From Melitaea cinxia (taxonomy: Eukaryota > Arthropoda > Insecta > Lepidoptera > Nymphalidae): a stretch of 64,000 nt of DNA. Position numbers and translations under genes: made by a program. Each line of letters starts with the position of its first letter. Position 1 is the first letter of the stretch. The stretch is taken from assembly GCF_905220565.1 (NCBI RefSeq), contig NC_059402.1, positions 8,557,501 through 8,621,500 of the forward strand, read 5' to 3'. The notes below the pieces were generated by a model. That model worked only from the letters and a program-made list of their open reading frames with translations. It was not told the origin of the DNA and made no database searches. Below are positions 23,140 to 33,126 of the stretch, one piece after another.

Positions 23140-23292
23140 ATGGACCCGGAAAGAGAAATAGCAAAAAATAGAAAGTGTGTTTCTATTGTAATTTGTATTG
23201 CAGTTTTTATTATTATTATAGTAGGTGTTATTATTGAAGTAAAACAAACAAAAGACGAAGAGATGAATGACTACTACGAGTACGAACCGTGA
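23140..23292 (+). CDS. Candidate 50-residue single-pass membrane microprotein
   Basis: ATG 23140 opens 50 codons to TGA 23290-23292; another ATG four bases upstream is out of frame. The deduced peptide has a charged N-terminus (MDPEREIAKNRK), a clean hydrophobic segment at residues 13-32 (CVSIVICIAVFIIIIVGVII) and an acidic, tyrosine-rich tail (DEEMNDYYEYEP). Basic residues before and acidic residues after the segment would place the N-terminus in the cytosol by the positive-inside rule. No family is recognised. It lies 1.2 kb upstream of the first visible TBL2 exon on the same strand, but its sequence and stop codon do not fit the TBL2 anchor. The AT-rich background makes hydrophobic chance frames common, so coding status is unproven. 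Confidence 0.35.
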   Translation: MDPEREIAKNRKCVSIVICIAVFIIIIVGVIIEVKQTKDEEMNDYYEYEP

Positions 23293-23647
23293 ATTGTAGG
23301 AATCATTATACGAGTATATTACTGTTAGTCTCTAACAAGTTTGATGTTAAATGTTTAAATAACGTCATAAAAATGTACATTATTGTCGTTAAAATATAAT
23401 ATTGAAAACAAAGAAAGTTTGTAATTTTTCTTTATTTAATGACACACAAGTGGGTGACGCGTCTTCACCTACGTTTACGTATGACTGAAATCGAGGTTGA
23501 CAATAATGATAAATGAAAATGAGGTTGACAAATATGTTAAGATTGACACTTCACCAGCCATCAGAATGATTTAAAGCGATTAAAATGATACTAAATTGAA
23601 TACATATCTTTGTATCCGTATAAATGCATCGAATATTATTTATTATG

Positions 23648-24003
23648 TACTAGCGGACCCGGCAGACGATGTCCTGCCCGGAAAGCAGCTACCATATTTG
23701 ATTGCATACATACCGATAGCAGCGCCACCTACCGGATCCTATTTAGATAAAAACTACCCTATCTCCCAAGTTGGACCAAATACAGATGCTTACAAAATTT
23801 GATAAAAATTGGTTCAGTAGTTTCGGAGTTACATACCGATATCAGCGCCACCTACCGGGTTCAATTGAGATAAAAAATACCACATCCCCCAAGTTGGACC
23901 AAATTACAGACGCTTACAAAATTTTATAAAAATTGGTTCAGTAGTTTTGGAGTTTATCATTAACATACATATATAGTGACGTGAGATTTTTCTATATATA
24001 GAT
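23648..24003 (+). repeat. Retroposon end (GCGGACCCGGCAGACG family)
   Basis: It starts ACTAGCGGACCCGGCAGACG. Inside is an approximately 120-bp unit that occurs twice, marked by CAGCGCCACCTACCGG, CCAAGTTGGACCAAAT and AAAATTGGTTCAGTAGTTT. It ends with TATATAGA. An inverted copy lies at 57319-57668. The 68-codon frame at 23596-23802 is repeat-derived. Confidence 0.85.
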
Positions 24004-24167
24004 TTTTACCAATTAAACGTATTCGTGATGTTACTATATAAGTTATGAGCCTTGTTATAACTTTATACCATGGTCATGGAAGATGATTTTTTTTGTTTAT
24101 ACCTACAATAAAAGAATGACGTTAATCCTTGAATCTTTAAGTAAAATTTTCATCTTTAACTTTACTA

Positions 24168-24448
24168 CTAGCTGTGCATGCGACTTCATCCGCGTGGAAT
24201 TTAACAAAAAAGTTATTGTTCAGTTTTAAAATAAATAAATTTCTGAAATAAAAGCAGCCTAAGTTACTCCTTACTACATCAGCTATCTGCCAGTGAAAGG
24301 CTCGTCAAAATCGATCCAACCGCTTCAGAGATTATCCGGAACAAACAGACAGACAGACATATGTACCGTGTAACATCTATATGCATTTAGTAATAAGCGA
24401 TTATTTTAATATTACAAACAGACACTCCAATTTTATTTATTTGTATAG
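24168..24448 (-). repeat. Retroposon end (CTAGCTGTGC family) abutting a TBL2 exon
   Basis: An inverted counterpart of 28500-28832. It reads CTAGCTGTGCATGCGACTTC, GTTACTCCTTACTACATCAG, CTGCCAGTGAAAGGCTCG, ATAAGCGATTATTTTAATAT and ATTTTATTTATTTGTATAGA. Its end lies about 40 nt before the TBL2 acceptor at 24488, so the branch point and polypyrimidine tract must fall in that short gap or inside the repeat. Confidence 0.85.
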
Positions 24449-24488
24449 AATTCATTAGAGAATTTTACAATAAGAATTTTATCACCAG

Positions 24489-24712
24489 ATGGCTCGGTGA
24501 TGATATGGGACATTCGAGATCTGAATGTCAAGGAACACAAGACACTCAGGGTGAATATTGAGTTTGACCACGCATCTCACGTGGCCTGGAGTCCAGATTC
24601 AAAAGCTTTCGTCGTACACACGGTGCGGGAGAATAACATCGTTGTGTACAAGATTGAGAAGAAAAAAGATGGAACCATAGGATCTGCAAACCCAGTTATT
24701 ACTTTCGATAAG
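24489..24712 (+). CDS. TBL2: TBL2 (transducin beta-like 2), first visible internal exon
   Basis: The exon encodes about 75 residues of the N-terminal WD40 blades of TBL2. It runs from DGSVMIWDIRDL through FDHASHVAWSPDSKAFVV to KKKDGT and ITFDK. The order and spacing match animal TBL2, where the corresponding region follows an ADDRS/T-type turn. The likely acceptor is TTTTATCACCAG ending at 24488, leaving two bases (AT) that complete an Asp codon. The donor is AAG|GTAATT at 24713, in phase 0. An alternative acceptor at GTATAG (24448), on the repeat edge, would add about 13 open codons. TBL2 is an ER-associated WD40 protein linked in vertebrates to PERK signalling. Exons for the first roughly 115 residues, including the membrane anchor, are missing from what I can see. 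Confidence 0.86.
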
Positions 24713-25300
24713 GTAATTACAATTTTTTTCTCTATTTTATCTTCGAACTCGCCGTGCCAGATTAAACTGTTGTATTCTCCTGTACAAGATAAAATAGTGG
24801 GACATTTACAGGCATTTATATAAGTAGTTCAATGTGAAAGTGATTGATTTATATTTCGAATTATAATCAAACATTCTACAGCGAAAACCTGTTTTAAACT
24901 GTTATTCAAAACCTTAAATAGTTTTAAAATCTTCAGCTATAAATTATTATTTACTATATTTAATTATTATTATTATTTGCTAATTGATCGGTTTATAATC
25001 ATGACCAAATTCCTCAGTTAAGAAATAGATTTATGCCGGATAAATCTAAACTGGAATATAAATCAAGCTATAAAAATAAAGGTTTTTTTTTTGGCTTCCT
25101 AGATAACTTATAATATAAAATTGTGGGAAACGCGTAGGAATAATTTAATTTTCAGCATAGAGTAACTTGTTCTTTATGTGCATGCCTTCCTATACAATAT
25201 GCATATATTGTAATGAAACATTTTTCATATTTATTTTATTTTGCTACAAACAGGAAATTTATTGCAATTATAATGCTCAAAGATAAAAATTATAGTCTTT
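24713..25300 (+). other. Start of the 20.6-kb TBL2 intron, no other feature
   Basis: AT-rich intron sequence following the GTAATT donor. No repeat or coding signal was recognised up to the left inverted repeat at about 25303. Confidence 0.5.
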
Positions 25301-25302
25301 AT

Positions 25303-25375
25303 GCTCAGATTAATAAACAAAAGGCAGATGGAGCGTGTGCAACAAAAAGTATGAAGCCACTTTTTATTCATGTGT
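25303..25375 (+). repeat. Left inverted repeat of a THAP-containing relic
   Basis: It contains CTCAGATTAATAAACAAAAG followed by GCAGATGGAGCG and GAAGCCAC. The core is present in inverted orientation at 26770-26828 with a 32-bp perfect match. Together they bracket about 1.4 kb holding the THAP fragment. Confidence 0.65.
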
Positions 25376-25604
25376 GCGTGGCGACTAGAAATGGCATTGT
25401 AGGAACACGTGCATCTATGTGTGTATAATGATACCATAAAAAGAAAAAACTCCCTGTATTTTTTAAAATGTCCTTTTACGACAATAGGTTCTAAAGTTTT
25501 ATTTGGATACATGAATTTATAACTAAATAAATACTTTAATAATAATAATAATATTAATAAAGGTTTCGTTAAAAATAACGAAAGAAATAGGTAATATGTC
25601 AAGA

Positions 25605-25665
25605 TTTTTATAACTAGCGGTCCGTCCACACTTTGCTTCGGGTATTAATTTTGTTTTTGTTTAAT
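25605..25665 (+). repeat. Short retroposon-end fragment
   Basis: AACTAGCGGTCCGTCCACAC followed by TTTGCTTCGGGTATTA resembles the CTAGCGG...GCTTCG...GGGT ends of retroposons in this window. Only about 60 bp remain. Confidence 0.4.
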
Positions 25666-25877
25666 AAGGTTTAAATGGACTTTACAATGTTTACAACTCT
25701 AGATAATAAAACTTTAGTGTTTTTCAGTAGTATCATATTTATTTCATTAGACAAATTAAAAAACATACATAATTTAAAATATTTATTAATAATAATAATA
25801 ATCATCATCATCATCATTTATTCACACACACACATACATCGATATACAGACAACTTAAAGACTAGACCAAAAGATTA

Positions 25878-26057
25878 GATAGTATTACAAATAATTACAT
25901 TGGAATTTTTTTTTATCAACCTACGACATTTTTCGGTAAAGCATAAGCCATCCTCTTTAAAATGTAATGAACACACAACGCAAAATTTTGAAGCCTGCCA
26001 ATTATTGTCTTGCCTGCTTTGGCGAATAATAGAAACCCATTCCTCGCGTAGAATCAT
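25878..26057 (-). pseudogene. THAP zinc-finger domain fragment, probable transposon relic
   Basis: The minus-strand frame encodes the second half of a THAP domain. It has a REEWV tryptophan block, a NNWQASKFCVVCSLHFKED stretch with the invariant C-S-x-H-F signature, and TEKCRRLIKKNSNV, matching the usual L-K-x-x-A-V-P end. The first Cys pair of the C2CH finger is not in frame. Upstream bases read as FNDST in another frame, suggesting a frameshift near 26060. THAP domains occur in P-element-type transposases and in host proteins. The flanking inverted repeats favour a transposon. It lies inside the largest TBL2 intron. Confidence 0.6.
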
Positions 26058-26196
26058 TAAATAATAAAACTTGACACTGATTACAATATGTATTCTTTAA
26101 ATATATCTAGCATCTTCCATTAATTCCACTAATATTATAATCTGGCTATTGCCCACAACTTAACAAAATATACCATATATGTAAATAACTTCATCA

Positions 26197-26198
26197 TT

Positions 26199-26248
<50 letters not shown>
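26197..26248. repeat. (TA)n microsatellite
   Basis: About 50 bp of TA dinucleotides within the THAP relic region. Confidence 0.95.
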
Positions 26249-26251
<3 letters not shown>

Positions 26252-26377
26252 ACCTGAATTGATATACATTATACATTTTTATTTAAGCTCCTGCATTAGA
26301 TATTAATGACCGAATCACAGTAAATGGTAATAATAGATAAAAATACATCTAAATTCGGAATAACTATTTAGGCGTGA

Positions 26378-26450
26378 TATTACGTGTGGAAATCGAATAC
26401 ACGTCCGTACATTTAAAAGTCAGTCTCACTAACGCCTAGACCATCACGTA
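26378..26450 (-). tRNA. tRNA-like sequence, probable SINE head or tRNA pseudogene
   Basis: On the minus strand GATGGTCTAGGCGTTAGTGA resembles an A box and GTGTATTCGATTTCC a degenerate B box, at tRNA-like spacing. The acceptor stem pairs poorly (TACGTGA against ACACGTA), so a functional tRNA is unlikely. A SINE head is more probable. Confidence 0.4.
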
Positions 26451-26769
26451 GTTTCCCCAATTGAAGGGAAAAACATTTCGCCGAACACTGGCAACACAGT
26501 TGAATTAATGTCGATGTTTTGTGTTCCGAGATAACCATATAATTTATTGAGTGAATAAATAATAAAATCAATTAAATAATTTATAATTTATCTGTGAAAT
26601 GAAATTCTATCCTCTTTTTTTTATTTTTGGGAACAACTTTCACAATGTTTAATAACACAAGACGGCATTTTTTGACACAAAATAATGAATCACTCGAGAC
26701 GTTTATACAATACGACGCTATCTTTAGCACTGCTGCGACTTTGTATTCGCTTTTGATTTTGTATTCGCT

Positions 26770-26828
26770 TTGGTGGCTTCACTCGCATGTTCGGCGCGCT
26801 CCATCTGCCTTTTGTTTATTAATCTGAG
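26770..26828 (-). repeat. Right inverted repeat of the THAP-containing relic
   Basis: Its reverse complement carries CTCAGATTAATAAACAAAAG then GCAGATGGAGCG and, after a divergent stretch, GAAGCCACC, matching 25303-25375. No clear target duplication was found at the two outer edges. Confidence 0.65.
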
Positions 26829-28499
26829 TCTATGTTTATATTTAGTCTTTAATTTCAAGCGACTCAACTTTTCAAATATATAATAATACAAGCATGTAAT
26901 ACAGATGAAACGTACCTAAGCAATACATTCATAATGTACGTAACAATGTTTTAAGTGAAGTAATATCCTGCAGAAAGAAATAAAAACAAAAATATTTGTA
27001 AACGTTTACAAAAACGCGCCTTCCCGCGGAAAGACAATCGGATAATTAATTAATTAAATTGGTTAAGTAAACCATTTTCCGCCAGATATTGCTCGTTTTA
27101 CGGTCATCGGTCGTATACTATTTACTATTTATTATATGCAGCTGCATTTTCTTGGCATACTTTTACTTTCAGTTTTACTGTATATAGTAGCGTATTATAA
27201 CGTTTGTCATCGTCGCGACACGCAATTCTCATCCAAATTATTAACATTTTATATATTACTATAAAATTTTCCTAATATTACTGTATATATAAGGTGCTTC
27301 GCACATTTTAGAATATTTTATTTTATAGTCATGATTTTCAAACTTCCTTATGTTCACATCAGATCATTATATTTAATGATCATTTGAATCTTAATATTTT
27401 ATCCGTTATTCATTCTTAAATATTTACGTGGAAGTTATTTTTAAAACAATAAACTCACCTAGTAATGTCCTAAAAATCGGTCTAAAATTGTCTTGTGCAT
27501 TTACTTACAAACAATATAAATAGATCGTAGTGAAGCTATGACGTAAAATAACGGAAGTATAGATATAAGATGTGGCATTAATGTGGTGACGTACGACGTT
27601 GACTTCTGTTTTGATAATAATAGAGCGAGACATCATAACAATAAATAGGTGTTGTTTTTTACGCGCTTACGTTTAATATAACTCGATTCATACGAGTATT
27701 ATATATGCTTTATTGGATAATTTCTGACATGGTCTATTACATTCGTTTACGAGGTAAACGTATCGCGTTACGGTTCGCGCGGCAATTCATTTATTACAAA
27801 TCATTCATTAATTAATAGAAATTTTACTACAATGTTTATATTTATAATTGTATCAGATAATGGAACCTAACCGACTGCTCTAAATACTTGACAACGTTAA
27901 AATATTTTAAGTGATTTTAAATTATGAAAGTTATAATGTTGAAAATTTTGCGGTTGCCTGCGGTTATATATTCAATCGAGTGGTTTATGAAGGTAAAAGC
28001 TTTTAGCCTATGTGTTTCATACTTCATAGGTTGTAAGTTATAAGTTTTATATTCATCAAATGTTCGCTGAAATATTTTACTGCGCATATATGAGTGTAAT
28101 TCTATAGAAAATTACAAAAATACACAATACATGCACTACCAACAACCAACAACCAACCTTTGAATTTTAAATATTAATTCAATGTAATCGCTTAACTACT
28201 TATGTCTCTGGTGTTCAACGACATTCACCATCTTCCACATGATCTGTACATTATATTCGTTAAAGATTATCTCCGTCGCAGTATTCGCGTGATATTGGAG
28301 GCTTGTTCAATTAAGAGAATAACGTCAAATGTGAACCCGTTTCTGTTTCTCAAACAACTAATCGTGATTTAAATAATTTAAATTACAAGAACGGACTGTG
28401 AAAGCTAAACAAACTGATTTCATTACGAACAAATGTTGGTAAAGATAAACGAATCAAATCAATACCAGTTGAATAATTGACGTTTTTCTAAGCTATGCT
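26829..28499. other. TBL2 intron, AT-rich, nothing recognised
   Basis: No ORF with a recognisable domain and no repeat shared with the rest of the window was found. Confidence 0.5.
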
Positions 28500-28832
28500 A
28501 TGTAATCTATACAAATAAATAAAATTGGAGTGTCTGTTTGTAATATTAAAATAACCGCTTTTTACTAAATGCACAATGATGTATACACAGTACATATACC
28601 AAAATGACATTTTTTACAATTTTTGTCTGCCCGTCTGTCAGTCTGTCTGCTCCGGCGAATCTCTGAAACGGCTGAACCGATTTTGACGGGACTTTCACTG
28701 GCAGATAGCTGATGTAATAAGGAGTAACTCAGGCTACTTTTATTTTAGAAATATTTTTATTTTTAACTCTGCGGGCTGAACAATATTTTTTATTTAATTC
28801 TACGCGGTCGAAGCGCGTGCACAGCTAGTTTG
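28500..28832 (+). repeat. Retroposon end (CTAGCTGTGC family)
   Basis: It starts CTATACAAATAAATAAAATT and includes AAATAACCGCTTTTTACTAA-like sequence, CTGCTCCGGCGAATCTCTGA and CTGATGTAATAAGGAGTAAC. It ends CGCGTGCACAGCTAGTTT. It is an inverted relative of 24168-24448. Confidence 0.85.
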
Positions 28833-28977
28833 ACACGATATAGCTGTAACTTAACCAGAGGCGGCTCGTCCTAAAAAGAGCGCTGGTGCACTGCATTACG
28901 TGTGTGCATTACTCCAAATATACGATTTAAAATTACACAGGTAATTATAAATCCTATATTACTTTATATTAAATACC

Positions 28978-30405
28978 ATACGGCAACACACATTTTTTTT
29001 TGGTATCGCAGGGGAATGCATTTACGGGTGATAACCGGGACGCCCGGGTAGGCAGTCCTAGACCGTATGTCGGTTTCAGCACTTGGGGGTGTAATATCGA
29101 CCAAACCCGTGCGTCCCGGATCTGCAGGCAACAGGATCCCTCCAGCGACCGGCTGGCCTCGGCGAAAAGGCCAGACTTCTCCTCCATGGGGACTGTCCGG
29201 CTCATCTCTGAACAATCCCGTCGACGCCATGTCTAGCAGGACCGAGTTCTCGTCCAGGCCCGACACGAGCACAGGGGCGTTACTGGAGGCGCATTAAGTA
29301 GCGCCTCCTACGTACCCCTGTTCGTCGCCTGCGGACGGAGGCCTCGTCGGTGGCCTCCTCTCTCATCCGCTTGTCGTTTTCCTTCTGGGACAGTACTGTC
29401 TCGCAGAAGGAGACCATCGCCGTCCAGGACTCATCTCGGTGATGACGCTCGGCAGTGATAAGGCCCCTCCGAGGACTGTCGTCAGATCGCGACGCTGTGC
29501 CGCCCATCTCGGGCACACCTCGAGGGTGTGCTGGGCAGAGTCCACCGCCGCGCCACAATCGTGACATCCAGTCGTCGGCTCCTTTTGGGCCGTCCGACAC
29601 AAGTATTCACACCAAAGCAGCTGTGCCCGGTGAGAACTTGCGTCAGACAGAAGGTGAGGGGCTTGCGCTTACGGCGCATAGACCGCTCAAGGACCGGGCG
29701 CAAGGCAGCCGTTACTCGTATGCCATACGGCTGCTCCGCTAGGTCCTCCCCCCACCTCCGCATTAATGCTTCTTGCCCCATCCGGCGCACCCTTAGGATG
29801 CCGTCCAACGTGGGGTTCTCACCGAGAGCCCTACCTACCCGAGACGTATGAGTAGGTCTCGGCAAGGACTTCCGCCACGAGCTCCCACGGGGGTCGCCGG
29901 CTAGACCTCACCATATCGTATCAGCCCACGATATCGTACGGTACCCCCGGATCACCCTCACCGCGATGATCCTCTGCGTCGACCGCAGTGTGGCCTTATT
30001 CCTCGCAGTGAGGCGATCCGCCCAAACTGGGGTCGTACGTACGTCACAATACTCCGCAGACTCCGGAATATAGCTGCCTGCAGGCGGCGCTGGGTCCTCC
30101 GAGGTTCGGGAGGAGTCTGCCCAGTGCACTCGCCACCTCCACGACCTTCGGTCCCACCATAGCGAAGTGTGGGCCGAAGGTTCACCCTCCGCTAAGGATG
30201 AGCCTTAGATATTTCATTTGGGGGTTCATCCTGACCCTCCCCTCTCCAATCTGCAGGATATGTTGGTGGTGGTCCGGTCCCGCGGAAGAGGAGGGCTTTG
30301 GTCTTGTCAATTCTGACACGAAGCCCCAAACTCTTTATGCGGCTGATCACGAGGTCGAGTCCGACCTCAGCCAGCCGCCTCCGCCTCCTATACGGCAACA
30401 CACAT
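28978..30405 (-). mobile_element. R1-clade LINE fragment with perfect 16-bp target-site duplication
   Basis: A 5'-truncated, multiply frameshifted minus-strand LINE. From its 5' side (high coordinates), RRLAEVGLDLVISRIKSLGL and TKALLFRG (30192-30401) match the RT thumb region. RWGEDLAEQPYG and LTFCLTQVLTGHSCFG follow at 29482-29865. A C-terminal Cys/His motif CHDCGAAVDSAQHTLEVC (about 29500-29570) and VSFCETVLSQKE are typical of the R1 clade. A run of nine T at 28993-29001 corresponds to the 3' poly(A). The flanks 28978-28993 and 30390-30405 are identical 16-mers (ATACGGCAACACACAT). The right flank continues into a LINE tail, so this copy inserted into an older repeat. It cannot encode an active protein. 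Confidence 0.9.
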
Positions 30406-30470
30406 GAACTTGTGGAGGCCTATGTCCAGCAGCAGAGTGCGATAGGCTGAAGTGATGATGATGATGAAAT
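30406..30470 (+). repeat. LINE 3'-tail remnant interrupted by the R1-clade insertion
   Basis: GAACTTGTGGAGGCCTATGT, CAGCAGCAGAGTGCGATAGG and the ATGATGATGATGA tail match 13945-14062. The upstream part of the same copy is the ATACGGCAACACACAT at 28978, now about 1.4 kb away. Confidence 0.8.
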
Positions 30471-30812
30471 ACTATACTATACTACATTAAATTATTTCTA
30501 TACGAAAACTAAATCCTTTTTTAGTCCTGTCCCCAAAGGTTGCCTGGAAGAGATCGCTGTATTAGAAATAAGGCCGGCTGTTGCAACTGATACAATTTCT
30601 ATTTTTAAACGGTTTTATTTAGCTCACCCCGTTTGTTTTATTTATTTTTTATTATTTATTCTTGGGTCAAATTTAGTAATTCAAATTTCACCCTCTTCCT
30701 GTCAACCGATTAATCTGAAATTTTGTATACACTTTGGATTTTGGTGACAATACAATTATGTTTATTCATTATCATTATAATTTTATATATTATTATATTA
30801 TTATTTATTATA

Positions 30813-31235
30813 ATCCCATCAATATGGGTATCAAATGAAAGGGATCAACAAGCAGAATACAATATACTATAAAAAATTGAAATACAAGATGGCGGCCGCT
30901 ACAAAATGGCGGATAACGTAGGTTTTATCGATCCCATCAATATGGGTATCAAATGAAAGTGCTCAACCAGTATAATCAATGTACTATATAAAATTAAAAT
31001 CCAAGATGGCGGCCTCTACAAAATGGCGGATAACTTAGGTTTTATCAATCCCATCAACATGGGTATCAAATGAAAGGTCTCAACAAGTAGAATACAATTT
31101 ACTATGCAAAATTGAAATCTAAGCTGGCCGCCGCTACCAAATGTCTGATAACAATTTTTTATCAATCCCACCAATATGGGTATCAAATAAAAGGGCTTGA
31201 CAAGAAGAATACAGTGCACTATACAACCTCAATAT
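30813..31235 (+). repeat. Tandem array, about 118-bp unit, four diverged copies
   Basis: The phrase ATATGGGTATCAAATGAAAG recurs near 30821, 30939, 31058 (as ACATGGG) and 31175 (TCAAATAAAAG). Each copy is followed by an AGAATACAAT motif and AAGATGGCGGCC-type sequence. Copies differ by scattered substitutions and small indels. It is a minisatellite of a type also dispersed in lepidopteran genomes. The 67-codon frame at 31016-31219 (-) is a by-product. Confidence 0.85.
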
Positions 31236-31308
31236 TTAAGATGGGCCTTGCAATAATGAAGCACTAAATGAATTAAACAGAATGCGAAATAAAAACTAAA
31301 AACTAGAA

Positions 31309-32072
31309 AATAAAAATAGGTAAAAAAACTTTTTAAGTTAAACGGTTTTATGTTAAACATACATTGCAATGTTTAAGATAAATGTACTAAAAACCAAAAA
31401 ATAATAAAATAGATACAGTCGTGGGAATTATAAACATATGCATAGACTAGACTAAAATAAAACCGTGGGGCACGTCATTGTCTACAAATTATCGACTTAA
31501 TGTGCGATAGAAGAATCGTTTAATTCGTCGTTAAAATAGGCAGTTGGCCCGCAGACGGTGAGGAAATTACTTACTATTTTCTTGCTCATGGAAATTCCAA
31601 TAGTTATACACTCCATGTAAATAAAAGAGATGTTTCAACTAGTTTATCGTTGGACATTCACACTGCTGGCTGGCGAGGAATCGTTTCACTGCTCGTAGTT
31701 TGTCTTTAATCGACAAAACATATGATAAAAGTACTACTCGCTCACCACTATGAAACCCTAAAACTCGCTTATAATCGAGCTTGCTAGCTTGTTTCCACAT
31801 TCTAGCCCTACTTATCACACGTCCATCTTTATCGGTTGAACAACTGCCTAATTATAGTGTAACATTACAAAACAAACATTTTAATCAACGATTGTAGACA
31901 ATTGACGTGCCCCACGGTTTTATTTTAGTCTAGTCTATGCATATGTTTATAATTCCCACGACTGTATCTATTTTATTATTTTTTGGTTTTTAGTACATTT
32001 ATCTTAAACATTGCAATGTATGTTTAACATAAAACCGTTTAACTTAAAAAGTTTTTTTACCTATTTTTATTA
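31309..32072. mobile_element. Fold-back element with about 180-bp nearly perfect inverted arms
   Basis: The left arm 31309-31487 and right arm about 31893-32072 are reverse complements. They run from AATAAAAATAGGTAAAAAAA through AGTTAAACGGTTTTATGTTA and ATACAGTCGTGGGAATTATA to CCGTGGGGCACGTCA-TTGTC, with a single indel noted near the inner end. The core of about 405 bp (31488-31892) has no recognisable coding segment. No clear target duplication is visible. The arm identity implies recent insertion or gene conversion. It may be a non-autonomous DNA transposon. Confidence 0.85.
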
Positions 32073-32432
32073 TATATCATTTGTAATACTGTACCTTGTA
32101 TTGGCGTGCGAAAGTATAAATAAATAAATCTATTACGCGTGTTTTTAAATCTGAACAAAAACAATATTTCAAAACCCCTTGGTTGTGTGGATGTGAAGAA
32201 AGCAATAAATGACCGTGTATAAATAAAATAAATGGTTTTCCGTGTCTGGTATTTGAATCTGGCGCCTGCAGTGGTGGTGAATCTGCATGGACGGATGGAT
32301 ATTTTTTGTGAACCTCCATCAAAAAATGTCACGAGCCGCACCTGCCCGTAAGTAACGTAACCAGGTGTAAAATGTGTGTCAGGTTACAACAAATAAACAA
32401 TGCCCCACATTCGTCATAATTGTCAGTATTAA

Positions 32433-32603
32433 TCGATTCTTAATGTGACTTGTTTTTCTCGAATAATGATCGTTTGACCATGAGTCGCAAATTCGGCAGC
32501 TTTTTCATCGTAGTAACGTGAAATGCGCATTAAATATAGACAGACCGAAAATAGGTGGGCGTCATATTGTAAACCCACGTTCAGAGCGTTGGCCTCAGCT
32601 GAA
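32433..32603 (-). other. Possible minus-strand exon, unrecognised
   Basis: On the minus strand an acceptor-like ACTTAATTTTTCAG (ending near 32601) is followed by about 55 open codons. They read AEANALNVGLQYDAHLFSVC, LMRISRYYDEKAAEFATHGQ and TIIIREKQVTLRID, then stop. The composition looks protein-like, but no family is recognised. It may be a fragment of a mobile element or a nested gene. It lies in the TBL2 intron on the opposite strand. Confidence 0.25.
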
Positions 32604-33126
32604 AAATTAAGTTGCACGAATCTCATTCAGTTTGAGGGAGTTTATTTAATACTTCCGTATGTGCGCTCGTAATAAAAGTAAGACCTGTTTTTAGTAAATG
32701 TTGTATGAATATAGTTCTGATATCATTACATGTATAGATCAATAAGTATTAAACTGTAAACGCCTAAAGATTCTGATTCAAGCTTTTTCTATGAATAATG
32801 TTGAAACATACACACTAAATTAATATTTGCAAATAATATTAACACCATTAAATAAACCATTCGCTATATCCCTAAATAATAATAAACAGTTTAGTTGAAA
32901 CATCTACAAGCATTACTTTGTATTCAAATTTATTTTAGACTTATTCAATTTGTCTTGTGAAATAGGTTATAAAGTTCCAGTAAAATAACATCAACAGACA
33001 AAGTTTGGCTGTGCGACTAGTTGCACACTAATGTATTTTACGAGACAGGTAGTAATTGTTTTAACATTACACGTGTATTTCTACCGAGTCGATATTTCAA
33101 TGTGTGCGATTTAGCAAATCCTTTTT

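Noticed and set aside
23140..23292. Interpretation as the TBL2 N-terminal membrane-anchor exon
   Set aside because: Ends in an in-frame stop with no good donor, and the residues after the membrane segment do not resemble TBL2.
23596..23802. 68-codon frame beginning MNTYLCIRIN
   Set aside because: Most of it is the GCGGACCCGGCAGACG-family retroposon end, present inverted at 57.3-57.7 kb.
25231..25629. 132-codon minus-strand frame with hydrophobic runs
   Set aside because: Covers an inverted repeat and AT-rich sequence, with composition typical of chance frames and no domain.
25795..25820. Short ATC/ATA repeat runs considered as a CRISPR-like or tandem array
   Set aside because: Simple trinucleotide slippage; no spacers and a eukaryotic context.
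29000..29300. Several long overlapping frames on both strands
   Set aside because: Shadows of the GC-rich R1-clade LINE; only the minus-strand pieces match RT proteins.
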